Source: an uncultured Oscillospiraceae bacterium
GTDB lineage: Bacteria; Bacillota; Clostridia; Oscillospirales; Oscillospiraceae
Length of the DNA: 64,000 nucleotides
Assembly: GCA_934630495.1 (NCBI GenBank)
Contig: CAKTVW010000001.1
Span: 1 to 64,000, forward strand
Direction of reading: 5' to 3'
Of this stretch, positions 48,210 through 56,684 are shown one piece after another. The notes beneath the pieces were generated by a model. The model was not told the DNA's origin. It did no database searches and saw nothing but the letters and a program-made list of their open reading frames with translations. Both the position numbers and the translations under genes were made by a program. The number at the start of each line of letters is the position of its first letter. Positions within the stretch are counted from its first letter, which is position 1.

Positions 48210-48275
48210 GTCTTTGTCTCCTCTGTATTCTTTCGGGGATACAAAGTTTATTATAACATAGGGCTGATGAAATTT

Positions 48276-48959
48276 CTATCCTTTTTGCAGATTTCTTCCC
48301 TGCTTTTTTATCATTTTGTGCAGCGTGTCGAGGGCGTCGTGCAGGCCGCCCAAACGGTCGATCAGGCCGCTTTCCACCGCTTCCCTGCCGTATACGATCG
48401 TTCCGACGTCGGTCGCGATCTGTCCCGTAGCCATCATATACTCCTCAAAGCGCTGTCGGCTGATACGGGAATTGGCCGTCACAAAATCAGCGATCTGCTC
48501 CTGAATGCGCTGAAAATAGTGGTAGGTCGCGGGCGCGCCGACCACGACGCCGCTCATGCGCACGGGATGGATCATCATGCTGGCCGTCGGCGCGATCATG
48601 CTCTTTTTCGCAGAAACGGCAAGCGGGATGCCGATTGAATGGCCGCCGCCGAGCACCAGCGAGACCGTCGGCTTGCGCATTCCCGCGATCAGCTCGGAGA
48701 TCGCAAGCCCCGCCTCGATGTCGCCGCCGACCGTATTGAGCAGGAGAAGCAGGCCGTCGATCTCGTCGCTCTCCTCGATCATCGCCAGCAGCGGCAGAAC
48801 ATGCTCGTATTTGGTCGTTTTCACCGTCTCGGGCGCGACCTGATGCCCCTCGATCTGTCCGATGATCGTCAGTGTATAAACGCAGCCCTTTTCGCTGCGC
48901 GTCAGACCGGCTCCAAGCTCCTCGATCCGCTCCTGTGTCGTCGTTTTTTCTTCGTTCAT
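48276..48959 (-). CDS. tepA: TepA-like Clp-family serine protease
   Basis: 227 residues, ClpP fold. LLLLNTVGGDIEAGLAISELI, catalytic Ser in LVLGGGHSIGIPLAVSA and His in MMIHPVRMSG are present. Next to ftsK/spoIIIE, as in Bacilli, where TepA helps protein export and degrades spore proteins. ATG at 48959 has GGAGG close by; an upstream start is less likely. Confidence 0.88.
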   Translation of the reverse strand: MNEEKTTTQERIEELGAGLTRSEKGCVYTLTIIGQIEGHQVAPETVKTTKYEHVLPLLAMIEESDEIDGLLLLLNTVGGDIEAGLAISELIAGMRKPTVSLVLGGGHSIGIPLAVSAKKSMIAPTASMMIHPVRMSGVVVGAPATYHYFQRIQEQIADFVTANSRISRQRFEEYMMATGQIATDVGTIVYGREAVESGLIDRLGGLHDALDTLHKMIKKQGRNLQKG

Positions 48960-49024
48960 GGCTCCTCCGAATGAATGTTTTGGTAACATTCAGTTTCCCC
49001 GTTTTTGAATATTTTATGAAAGAC

Positions 49025-49053
49025 TTGCATCTCAAGCATGATTTTGATATACT
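49025..49053 (+). promoter_or_regulatory. Promoter of the TSCPD gene
   Basis: TTGCAT (49025-49030), 17 bases, TATACT (49048-49053). Confidence 0.6.
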
Positions 49054-49083
49054 CAAAGAAAATACAGAGAAGGAGCACACGCT

Positions 49084-49341
49084 ATGCATTACGAATACAA
49101 AACGCAGGGTGTCTGCGCAAGTAAGATCCTGTTTGACCTGACCGACGGCGTTGTTTCCAACGTCCGTTTTGTAGGCGGCTGCAGCGGCAATACGCAGGGC
49201 GTCGCCATCCTGACGGAAGGAATGCCCGTCGACGAAGTGATCCGCCGTCTGCGGGGCATACGCTGCGGCATGAAGCCCACCTCCTGCCCCGACCAGCTCG
49301 CCAAGGCGCTCGAGGCCGCGAAGGAACAGCAGAAGGGCTGA
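49084..49341 (+). CDS. TSCPD domain protein (TIGR03905 type)
   Basis: 85 residues: YKTQGVCASKILFDL, VRFVGGCSGNTQGVA, and the name-giving PTSCPDQLAKAL. The domain also forms the tail of some class II ribonucleotide reductases, where its cysteines bind metal; the stand-alone version is uncharacterised. AAGGAG precedes the ATG. Single gene with its own promoter and terminator. Confidence 0.88.
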   Translation: MHYEYKTQGVCASKILFDLTDGVVSNVRFVGGCSGNTQGVAILTEGMPVDEVIRRLRGIRCGMKPTSCPDQLAKALEAAKEQQKG

Positions 49342-49360
49342 GCATTTTCCCGCAACTATG

Positions 49361-49393
49361 AAAAACAGCCGACGAGGGTGTACCTCGTCGGCT
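49361..49393. terminator. Terminator stem-loop copy 1 of the TSCPD gene (27-bp duplicated target)
   Basis: AGCCGACGAGG-gtgta-CCTCGTCGGCT (49367-49393), preceded by AAAAAC. Copy 2 at 49646-49672 carries the matching GTTTTTT side, so the original stem AAAAACAGCC...GGCTGTTTTT has been split. Confidence 0.9.
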
Positions 49394-49645
49394 GAGCGTG
49401 TCGAAAAACCCTTTTCGGCACGCTGACAGACTGCTAAAAAGTTCGGAAGGCAAGCAACTCACGCCCGTCGGCGTACATAGGTACGGTAGGGCGTGAGTTG
49501 CGCAGTAAGTCAAAATCCTTGAAAAGTAAGCATTTTTTGCATTATAAAATTCGAGATATTCTGCTTTTTGAATTAAAACGCAGGGGCTGAAAATTCATAA
49601 AAAAGTGAACCGATTTTGACGATTCCGGACTTTTTTGACAGCCTG
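49394..49645 (+). mobile_element. Short non-coding element C (252 bp) inside a duplicated terminator
   Basis: Begins GAGCGTGTCGAAAAACCC and ends CGGACTTTTTTGACAGCCTG. The first 125 bases and last 35 are nearly identical to element B read on its minus strand; the middle has drifted. It has the same two hairpins as B. Perfect 27-bp copies of the terminator hairpin flank it. No gene is visible. Confidence 0.88.
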
Positions 49646-49680
49646 AGCCGACGAGGGTGTACCTCGTCGGCTGTTTTTTA
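49646..49680. terminator. Terminator stem-loop copy 2, adjoining the MATE gene
   Basis: 11-bp stem plus TTTTTTA on the plus strand; it now terminates TSCPD readthrough and lies at the end of the convergent MATE gene. Confidence 0.88.
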
Positions 49681-49682
49681 TA

Positions 49683-51008
49683 TTAGTAGCCGTAGCGCTT
49701 CCGTTTTCCGAGCAGGAACAGGATCGTTACGATAACCGCCAGCGCCTCGGCAACGACGATGGACAGCCATATCCCGTCGAGCTTCCAGATCAGCGGGAGC
49801 AGCAGCACCGCCGCGACCTGAAAGACCAGCGTCCGCAAAAACGAGAGCAGCGCCGAGGTCAGGCCGTCACTGAGCGCCGTAAAGAAGGACGAGCAATAGA
49901 TCGAGAACCCGGAAAACAGGAACGAAAACGAAAAGAACATAAAAGCGCGGGAGGTGATCTCCAGCAGTTCCGTATCGTAGCCGACAAAAAGCCGTGACAG
50001 CGGCGCAGCAAGCAGCTCTCCCGCCGCGAACATCACCAGTGAGCAGGAGAGGATCAGGATCAGGCTCTTTTTGAGCAGGCCGTGCAGCTCTGTTCGGTTG
50101 TCCGCGCCGTAGTGATACCCGACGACCGGCGCGACGCCGACGGAATAACCGATAAAAACCGCCTGAAAGATCATGCTGACATACATCAGAACGCCGTAGG
50201 CCGCAATGCCGTTTTCCCCGGCATACTTCATAAGCTGCAAATTATAGAGCATACTCACAAGCGAGATCGACACATTGCTCATAAATTCCGACGAGCCGTT
50301 CGTGCAGGTCTTCAAAAGCGCCTTTCCGTCAAAGGTCCATCGACCGAGGCGGAGCTTGCCGGGATCTTTCCGCAGGAAATAGGCCAGCGGGATCACGCCG
50401 CCGACAAACTGACTGAGCGCGGTCGCGGCAGCCGCACCGGCCAGTCCCCACGAAAACACCGCAACAAACAACGCGTCGAGAAGCATATTCGTCATGCCCG
50501 CCGCAACCGTAACATACAGGCCGAGCTTCGGCTTTTCGGCAGTGGCAAACAGGCACTGAAACTCGAATTGCAGAATATAAAACGGCTGTGCCGCCAGAAT
50601 GATGCGTCCGTAGAGCACGCAGTTCTTGAGAAGCTCGCCCTCCGCGCCCAGCAGGCCCGCGATCTGCGGCAGGAAAATGAAGCCGAGCACGCCGATTACG
50701 ATTCCGCATATCGTCGACACCCATACGATCATGGAGAATATCTCGTTTGCCTTTTTCAGGTCGCCTTCTCCCATCGTTCGGGAGATCAGAGCCGCACCGC
50801 CTGTCCCGAACATGAATCCGATGCAGCCGAGGATCATCAGCGCAGGCATGATGAGATTGACGGCGGCGAACGGCGTTTTCCCGACGAAATTCGAGACAAA
50901 GAATCCGTCCACCACGCCGTAGATCGAGGTAAAGATCAACATTACGATCGACGGGAACGTAAAACGGAACAGGCGTCCGTAGGTAAAATGGTCCGAAAGC
51001 TGTATCAT
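49683..51008 (-). CDS. MATE family efflux transporter in a MarR-linked operon
   Basis: 441 residues, about twelve spans. YGVVDGFFVSNFVGKTPFAAVNLIMP and FGTGGAALISRTMGEGDLKKANEIF in the first half; GYSVGVAPVVGYHYGADNRTELHGLLKKS in the second. It overlaps the MarR gene by four bases (ATGA), so it is a regulated drug exporter; the inducing compound and substrate are unknown. Confidence 0.9.
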   Translation of the reverse strand: MIQLSDHFTYGRLFRFTFPSIVMLIFTSIYGVVDGFFVSNFVGKTPFAAVNLIMPALMILGCIGFMFGTGGAALISRTMGEGDLKKANEIFSMIVWVSTICGIVIGVLGFIFLPQIAGLLGAEGELLKNCVLYGRIILAAQPFYILQFEFQCLFATAEKPKLGLYVTVAAGMTNMLLDALFVAVFSWGLAGAAAATALSQFVGGVIPLAYFLRKDPGKLRLGRWTFDGKALLKTCTNGSSEFMSNVSISLVSMLYNLQLMKYAGENGIAAYGVLMYVSMIFQAVFIGYSVGVAPVVGYHYGADNRTELHGLLKKSLILILSCSLVMFAAGELLAAPLSRLFVGYDTELLEITSRAFMFFSFSFLFSGFSIYCSSFFTALSDGLTSALLSFLRTLVFQVAAVLLLPLIWKLDGIWLSIVVAEALAVIVTILFLLGKRKRYGY

Positions 51009-51454
51009 ATTTTCTGCTTGATCTCCTTTGTTTTTTCCCGGAGGCCTACTAAGAAGCGTTCAGTGAGCGCAAGATACTGCTCGCGGTCCGCCGTCGGCCA
51101 TTCCGAAAGAATCGTATTTTCCGCCTCGAGCACCTGCCTTGCCGTTCGATCGGCAAGCGCCTTTCCGGCGTCGGTCAGGCGGACGTTTTTATGCTTTGCA
51201 TCGCGCTGCTCAAGATAGACGATGCCGTCCTTTTCCAGATGTCTCAGCGCGGAATTGACCGTCTGCTTGCTCAGCCCGGAACGGCGGCAAATCATAGCCA
51301 GCGGACAGGGGTCGCCCATATCGCAGATGGCATAGAGGATGCGCATCACGCTGTCGGACAGCCCGAAGGTCAGGGCAAGCTCGTGATAGGCGGCATCCGT
51401 TTCTCCGATAAGATAATTCAGACGGTATATTTCTTTTGTATTATTCGCGGACAT
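51005..51454 (-). CDS. MarR family transcriptional regulator
   Basis: 149 residues: winged helix with GDPCPLAMICRRSGLSKQTVNSALRHLEKDGIVYLEQRD and a dimerising C-terminal helix. ATG at 51454 follows GGGAGG. It likely represses its own operon with the MATE exporter; a palindrome lies just downstream of the -10. Confidence 0.88.
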   Translation of the reverse strand: MSANNTKEIYRLNYLIGETDAAYHELALTFGLSDSVMRILYAICDMGDPCPLAMICRRSGLSKQTVNSALRHLEKDGIVYLEQRDAKHKNVRLTDAGKALADRTARQVLEAENTILSEWPTADREQYLALTERFLVGLREKTKEIKQKI

Positions 51455-51476
51455 TACTTTCCTCCCGCTAAACAAA

Positions 51477-51527
51477 TCGTACGAAATCATACCATTGCAT
51501 TATAGCGGCACGAATCTCACTTGTCAA
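51477..51527 (-). promoter_or_regulatory. Consensus promoter and candidate MarR operator
   Basis: TTGACA (51522-51527), 17 bases, TATAAT (51499-51504): perfect match. Just downstream a TCGTACGA palindrome (51477-51484) within AAATCGTACGAAAT could be the operator; the -35 lies in the last codons of the AGCS gene. Confidence 0.7.
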
Positions 51528-52881
51528 GCCCTTTTCGCGTTTCGCGGACGACCGTATTCTGCAAAAGCAGCAGCGCAGTCAGATTCGGCAGCGCCATGAT
51601 CGCGTTGAGGATGTCGGCCAGCTCCCAGACGGAGCGGACCGTCAGATACGGCCCGAGCGCGATCGCGGCGAGGTACGCCAAGCGATACGCAAGCCTCACT
51701 CTTTTCCGTTCACCGGCAAGGTAGCACAGACAGCCCTCGGCGTAGAAATTCCAGCCGATGACCGTCGAAAAGCCGAAAAACGCAAGGCACACCATCAGGA
51801 TAAACGACGACAGGCTCCCCGTCCAAGGAAGTGCGCTTTTCCACGCATAGTCCGTGATCTCGACACCCTCCAGCGGCATGCTCCACGCTCCCGTGACCGT
51901 CAGACAAAGTCCCGTCATCGTGCAGATCACCAGCGTATCGATAAAGGTGCCCGTCATGCTGATAAGGCCCTGCTTTACGGGGTCACGAACATTGGAGGCC
52001 GCGGCGGCGATCGCAGACGAGCCGATGCCCGCCTCGTTGGTGAACACGCCGCGCCCGATCCCCATCCGCAGGACGCTTTTCAGGCCGATGCCCGCCGCAC
52101 CGCCCAGCACGGCGCGCGGACGGAAAGCGCTTCTTACGATCAGAACGACCGCCGCCGGGATGCGTTCGGCACAGCAGCACAGCACCAGCACCGAAGCCGC
52201 GACGTAAGCGACCGACATCAGCGGCACAAGCGTTTCGCAGACCTTGCTGATGCGTTTCACGCCGCCGAGCAGCACCAGCGCGGCGGCGACGGTAACGATC
52301 GCGCCGCTGACGACCGTCGCGGCAGAGTATTCGCGCCCGCCGAGACGGAACAGCGTCGCAGAGGTAAAAAACGAATTGACGGAGGTCGTGATGCTGTTGA
52401 CCTGCGTGACCGTTCCCACTCCCAAAATGCCCACGGCGGCGCCGATTGCGGCAAATGTCTTGGCAAGCCATTTCCATTTTTCCCCGAGGCCGTATTCAAT
52501 ATAGCAATACGGCCCGCCGAAGCCGCTTTTGCCATTGCGATACTTGACCGCTAAAAAGCCCTCGGCATACTGCGTCGCCATTCCGAACAGTCCCGCGAAC
52601 AGCATCCAGAACAATGCGCCCGGCCCGCCCGCCGCCATTGCCGTTGCAACGCCGACAATGTTGCCCGTCCCGATCGTCGCGGCAAGCGAGGTACACAGCG
52701 CCGCATAGGGGCTGATGCCGTTCCCCGATTCCCTGCTCCCGATCAGGCGAAGCGCACGGCCAAGCCTCCTGAGCTGGATTCCCCGAAGCCGCACGGTGAA
52801 GAAAAGTCCCACGCCAACAAACAGCGCCAAGGTCGGCCAGCCCCACACCGCCGCACCGATCCGCCCCATCATCTCGTCCAT
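51517..52881 (-). CDS. Alanine/glycine:cation symporter (AGCS family)
   Basis: 454 residues, about eleven spans. GGPGALFWMLFAGLFGMATQYAEGFLAVKYR, GIGRGVFTNEAGIGSSAIAAAASNV and TVIGWNFYAEGCLCYLAG are family signatures. It takes up Ala or Gly with Na+ or H+. ATG at 52881 has GAGGGG upstream. It is likely monocistronic. Confidence 0.92.
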   Translation of the reverse strand: MDEMMGRIGAAVWGWPTLALFVGVGLFFTVRLRGIQLRRLGRALRLIGSRESGNGISPYAALCTSLAATIGTGNIVGVATAMAAGGPGALFWMLFAGLFGMATQYAEGFLAVKYRNGKSGFGGPYCYIEYGLGEKWKWLAKTFAAIGAAVGILGVGTVTQVNSITTSVNSFFTSATLFRLGGREYSAATVVSGAIVTVAAALVLLGGVKRISKVCETLVPLMSVAYVAASVLVLCCCAERIPAAVVLIVRSAFRPRAVLGGAAGIGLKSVLRMGIGRGVFTNEAGIGSSAIAAAASNVRDPVKQGLISMTGTFIDTLVICTMTGLCLTVTGAWSMPLEGVEITDYAWKSALPWTGSLSSFILMVCLAFFGFSTVIGWNFYAEGCLCYLAGERKRVRLAYRLAYLAAIALGPYLTVRSVWELADILNAIMALPNLTALLLLQNTVVRETRKGLDK

Positions 52882-53013
52882 TGTACCCCTCCCTGCATCA
52901 CAGCCTGTTCTATCCTATGAGCGGCCGCGCGGAAAACATGTCTGCCCGCCGAAAAAAGCCCTATGACCGCTGAAGCGGATGTGCAAACTTTGTCATTTTC
53001 CGCCAATTGTCTA

Positions 53014-53042
53014 TTGACTGAAACGCCTCGCACGGGTATACT
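53014..53042 (+). promoter_or_regulatory. Promoter of the glycosyltransferase-acyltransferase pair
   Basis: TTGACT (53014-53019), 17 bases, TATACT (53037-53042). Confidence 0.65.
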
Positions 53043-53073
53043 AAGCCGGAGAGAAAAATGAGAGGATGATTTC

Positions 53074-54222
53074 ATGACGATCGTCGTCGTCTGCGATGTT
53101 CTGGGGACAGAGAATAACGGCACCTCGGTTGCCGCGATGAATCTGATCCGCTCGCTTCGCGCAAAGGGTCACACCGTTCGTGTGGTCTGTCCCGATGCCG
53201 AGCGAAAGAACGACGCGGACTTTTATGTAATTCCGACGCTGAACCTCGGGCCGCTGAACCGCTACGTTCAGAAAAACGGCGTTCAGCTCGCCAACCCGAA
53301 AAAGAGCACGCTGCAGGAGGTCCTGCGCGGCGCGGACGCAGTCCATCTGCTGATCCCCTTCCGCACCTCCCATGCCGTGGCAAAGCTGGCGCAGGAAATG
53401 AATATTCCCATAACAGCCGGCTTCCACTGTCAGGCGGAAAACTTTTCAAACCACGTCTTTCAGATGAACAACAAGCACTTCAATCGCGGTGTCTACCGTT
53501 TCTTTGACAAGTACGTTTATTCGCGCGTCGACTGCATCCACTATCCGACGCAGTTTATCCGCGACACCTACGAAAGCGCCGTCGGACATGCCACGGTCGG
53601 CCGCGTGATCTCCAACGGCGTCAATGCGCGCTTCCGCCCGATGCCCGCCGAACGCCCCGAGGCCTACAGGGATAAATTCGTGATCCTGTTTACCGGCCGC
53701 TACAGCCGCGAAAAGTCGCACAAGGTCCTTATTGACGGCGCCGCGCGCTCCAAATATGCCGATAAAATTCAATTGATCTTCGCCGGAGCAGGGCCGCAGG
53801 AGCAGGCCCTGCGCGAATACGCGGCAAAGCGTCTGCCGATCCGTCCGGTCATGCAGTTCTTTTCCCGCGACGAGATGGTGCGCGTACTGAACTACGCCGA
53901 TCTTTACGTCCATCCCGCCGAGATCGAGATCGAAGCAATTTCCTGTCTGGAGGCCATCGCCTGCGGCTTGGTCCCGGTGATTGCGGATTCCCCGAGAAGC
54001 GCGACCCGTTTCTTTGCGCTCAACGAAGAGAATCTCTTCCGTTTTAACGACCCCGATGCTCTTGCAGAGCGGATCGATTACTGGCTCGATTCGCCGGAGC
54101 GCCGGGCGCAGTGCCGTCGGCAGTATCTCGGCTACGCGAAGGATTTCGACCAGCAGGTCTGTATGGACAACATGGAGCGGATGATCCTCGAAACTGTCGA
54201 AGGGAGATCCGATCATGTCTAA
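53074..54222 (+). CDS. Glycosyltransferase, GT4 type (probable lipid glycosyltransferase)
   Basis: 382 residues with two Rossmann halves. VLGTENNGTSVAAMNLIRSLRAKGHTV (acceptor side), VISNGVNARFRP, ILFTGRYSREKSHKVLIDGA, and the donor-site VHPAEIEIEAISCLEAIACGLVPV. It resembles diacylglycerol glucosyltransferases; the following acyltransferase gene, overlapping by eight bases, supports membrane-lipid synthesis. Exact sugar and acceptor unknown. Confidence 0.82.
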   Translation: MTIVVVCDVLGTENNGTSVAAMNLIRSLRAKGHTVRVVCPDAERKNDADFYVIPTLNLGPLNRYVQKNGVQLANPKKSTLQEVLRGADAVHLLIPFRTSHAVAKLAQEMNIPITAGFHCQAENFSNHVFQMNNKHFNRGVYRFFDKYVYSRVDCIHYPTQFIRDTYESAVGHATVGRVISNGVNARFRPMPAERPEAYRDKFVILFTGRYSREKSHKVLIDGAARSKYADKIQLIFAGAGPQEQALREYAAKRLPIRPVMQFFSRDEMVRVLNYADLYVHPAEIEIEAISCLEAIACGLVPVIADSPRSATRFFALNEENLFRFNDPDALAERIDYWLDSPERRAQCRRQYLGYAKDFDQQVCMDNMERMILETVEGRSDHV

Positions 54223-55009
54223 GCGGGTCTACGAATTTTCCGATGAGCTGAACGACGACTTTGCGGCAACGCAGAGCATCCGCGCCGACCGCGTAGAGAG
54301 CGACTTTCCCTATGTGCGCGGCGGGTTTGGCTGGAAGCTCGGCGCGTTCGTCTGCTACCGACTGATCGCAACGCCGGTCGCGTGGCTGTTCTGCAAGCTC
54401 GGCTTCGGTCTGCGCATCTGCGGACGCGAAAATCTGAAGGGCATCCGCGGCGGCTTTTGTCTCTACGGCAATCATACACAGCACGCCGCCGATGCCTTCA
54501 TTCCTTCGCTTGTCAGCTTTCCGCAGCGGACGTACATTCTCACCGGCCGGGAGACCGTGTCCATTCCCGGCCTGAGATCGATCGTACAGATGATGGGCGC
54601 AATGCCGCTTCCGAGCGACGCAAAGGCGCTCCCGCATTTACAGAGCGCGATCGAGTGCCGTCTGTCTCAGGAGCATGTCGTTGCCGTCTATCCCGAGGCG
54701 CATATCTGGCCGTACTACACACACATCCGTCCGTTTCGCGCAGGCTCGTTTGTCTACCCGGTACGCTGCGGCGTCCCGGCCGTTCCGTATGTCGTGACCT
54801 ACCGGCGCAGAAGGCTTCTGAAAAATCTGCATCCGTTCATTACGGTCTATGTCGGCAAGCCGATCTTCCCCGACCCCGAAAGGCCGGAGCGCGCGGAGCG
54901 TCAGCGTCTGCGCGACGAGGCATACGCCTTTATGTCGAATACCGCCGAATCGGTCGACCAACCGGAGTATATCCGCTATCGCAGGAAAAGCACCCCCGGC
55001 GACCGATAA
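54215..55009 (+). CDS. 1-acylglycerol-3-phosphate acyltransferase-like protein (PlsC family)
   Basis: 264 residues. LYGNHTQHAADAFIPSL stands in place of the NHxxxxD motif (one residue longer between His and Asp), then TGRETVSIPGLRSIVQMMGAMPLP and VVAVYPEAHIWPYYT in place of the FPEGT block. Both variants recur in clostridial PlsC relatives as far as I remember. It transfers an acyl chain to a lysolipid. GGGAG precedes the ATG. Confidence 0.8.
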   Translation: MSKRVYEFSDELNDDFAATQSIRADRVESDFPYVRGGFGWKLGAFVCYRLIATPVAWLFCKLGFGLRICGRENLKGIRGGFCLYGNHTQHAADAFIPSLVSFPQRTYILTGRETVSIPGLRSIVQMMGAMPLPSDAKALPHLQSAIECRLSQEHVVAVYPEAHIWPYYTHIRPFRAGSFVYPVRCGVPAVPYVVTYRRRRLLKNLHPFITVYVGKPIFPDPERPERAERQRLRDEAYAFMSNTAESVDQPEYIRYRRKSTPGDR

Positions 55010-55012
55010 ATA

Positions 55013-55052
55013 AGGACCGGCAGGGCCGCAATCATGCGGCCCTGCCGGTCCT
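55013..55052. terminator. Bidirectional terminator at the end of the aryl-acid operon
   Basis: 17-bp perfect stem AGGACCGGCAGGGCCGC and complement, 6-base loop; on the minus strand TTATTTAT follows. Confidence 0.9.
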
Positions 55053-55063
55053 CTTCTGTCCGG

Positions 55064-56230
55064 TCAGCCCATTTTTTCCTTGATATGCGAAAGGCGGTCA
55101 AGCGCCTCCGAGAGCGTTTCATCCTTCTTGGCAAAGTGCAGCCGCACGATATTCGGCACGTCCTCCATAAAGAACGAACTGCCGGGAACGGCCGCAACGC
55201 CGACCTTCCGCGTCATTTCCTCGCAGAACTCGACGTCATTCTGTCCTTTTTTCAGATATTGCCCGATGTTGGCAAGGACAAAATACGCGCCCTGCGGATC
55301 GGTATAGGGGATGCCGATGCGGTCAAGTCCCTCGGTGAAAAGCTTCTTCATGTGCGCATAGTGCGCTCCGAACTCCTCATAGTAGCTGTCGGGCATTTCA
55401 AGGCCGACAACGGCCGCCTCCATGAGCGGAGATGCCGCGCCGACGGTATTGAAATCATGATACTGCTTGATCCGGTCCATGATCGGCTTCGGCGCGATGG
55501 CATAGCCGAGCCGCCAGCCGGTGATGGAATAGGTCTTGGACAGCGAGCTGCAGGAGACGGTGCGCTCCCACATTCCGGGCAGACCGTTCATGTAGATATG
55601 CTTGTGCGGTGCGTAGACGATATGCTCGTAGACCTCGTCCATGATAACAAACGCATCGTATCTGACGGCAAGCTCCGCGATCTGCTTCAGCTCCTCCATC
55701 GTAAAGACCTTGCCGCTCGGATTGGACGGGTTGCAGATCAGGATCGCCTTCGCGCCCTGCTTAAAGGCATCCTCCAGCACATTCGCGTCGTAGTTGAACG
55801 CGGGCGGCACCAGCGGAACAAAGATCGGCTCACAGCCGACCAGAATGGTCTGGGCGCGGTAGTTTTCAAAATACGGGGAAAACATGATGATCTTATCGCC
55901 CGGGTTGGTCAGGGCAAACAGCGTGTCGACCATTGCCTCCGTCGAGCCGATCGTAACGACCATTTCCGTTTCCGGATCGAGCTTTCTGCCCATAAACCGC
56001 CCGCACTTCTCGGCAAGCGCACGGCGGAAATTCGGCGCGCCCATGGTAATGGGATATTGATGCGGGCCGATGGCGCTGACCTCGGCAAGGCGGTCCGTAA
56101 GCGCTTTGGGCGGGTCGAAGTCGGGGAAGCCCTGCGCCAAATTGATCGCGTTGTTGGCGATGGCGATACGCGTCATGCGGCGGATCACGGAATCGGTAAA
56201 ATACTGCGATTTTCTGCTCATTTCCTGCAT
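55064..56230 (-). CDS. Pyridoxal-phosphate aminotransferase, class I/II (probable aromatic)
   Basis: 388 residues. NLAQGFPDFDPPKAL, ICNPSNPSGKVF, VIMDEVYEHIVY and the PLP-binding lysine in SCSSLSKTYSITGWRLGY, then a C-terminal Arg-type carboxylate site (NIVRLHFAKK). Last gene of the T-box operon; GAGGA precedes the ATG at 56230. Placed with iorAB it should interconvert an aryl-pyruvate and its amino acid (Tyr, Phe or Trp). The substrate is inferred from context. Confidence 0.87.
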   Translation of the reverse strand: MQEMSRKSQYFTDSVIRRMTRIAIANNAINLAQGFPDFDPPKALTDRLAEVSAIGPHQYPITMGAPNFRRALAEKCGRFMGRKLDPETEMVVTIGSTEAMVDTLFALTNPGDKIIMFSPYFENYRAQTILVGCEPIFVPLVPPAFNYDANVLEDAFKQGAKAILICNPSNPSGKVFTMEELKQIAELAVRYDAFVIMDEVYEHIVYAPHKHIYMNGLPGMWERTVSCSSLSKTYSITGWRLGYAIAPKPIMDRIKQYHDFNTVGAASPLMEAAVVGLEMPDSYYEEFGAHYAHMKKLFTEGLDRIGIPYTDPQGAYFVLANIGQYLKKGQNDVEFCEEMTRKVGVAAVPGSSFFMEDVPNIVRLHFAKKDETLSEALDRLSHIKEKMG

Positions 56231-56240
56231 AGCTTATTCC

Positions 56241-56675
56241 TCAATTCTGGTTCAATTTCAGCTCCTGCGCGGAGACGGTGTGCAGGCCGTTTTCGGACAG
56301 CAGCGCGGACAGCCGTTCTCCGTCGGAGACGCGGAAGACCATAAACGCCTCTTTTGCGCCGCGCTCAACGAGGGAGTACATATATTCGATGTCGATCTTC
56401 TCCTGTGCCATCAGTGAGAGCACCTTGGAAAGGCTGCCCGGCTCGTCCGGGATCGCGACGACCGTCACCTCGTTGACGCTGACGATGCAATTCTGGTCGG
56501 CAAGCACACGCCGCGCCGCCTGAATATCGCTGACCAGCATACGAAGGATGCCGAAATCCGTCGTGTCCGCAATGGAAAGAGCACGGATATCGATGCTGTT
56601 TTCGGCAAGCGCACGCGTGATCGAGGCGATCTTACCGGATCTGTTCTGCAAAAAAACGGATAATTGCTTGACCAT
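56241..56675 (-). CDS. Tandem ACT-domain amino acid-binding protein
   Basis: 144 residues, two ACT domains (1-70 and 72-144): QLSVFLQNRSGKIASITRALAENSIDIRAL and VVAIPDEPGSLSKVLSLMAQEKIDIEYMYSLV. Such proteins bind amino acids and often accompany iorAB and paaK-type ligases. It may sense the aromatic amino acid made or consumed here. Nine bases from paaK. Confidence 0.88.
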   Translation of the reverse strand: MVKQLSVFLQNRSGKIASITRALAENSIDIRALSIADTTDFGILRMLVSDIQAARRVLADQNCIVSVNEVTVVAIPDEPGSLSKVLSLMAQEKIDIEYMYSLVERGAKEAFMVFRVSDGERLSALLSENGLHTVSAQELKLNQN

Positions 56676-56684
56676 GGCGACCTC

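Noticed and set aside
43722..49513. Two similar small proteins (43722-44078 plus strand, 49082-49513 minus strand)
   Set aside because: They are similar only because both lie in copies of the 252-bp element; no ribosome sites, and hairpins occupy much of the frames.
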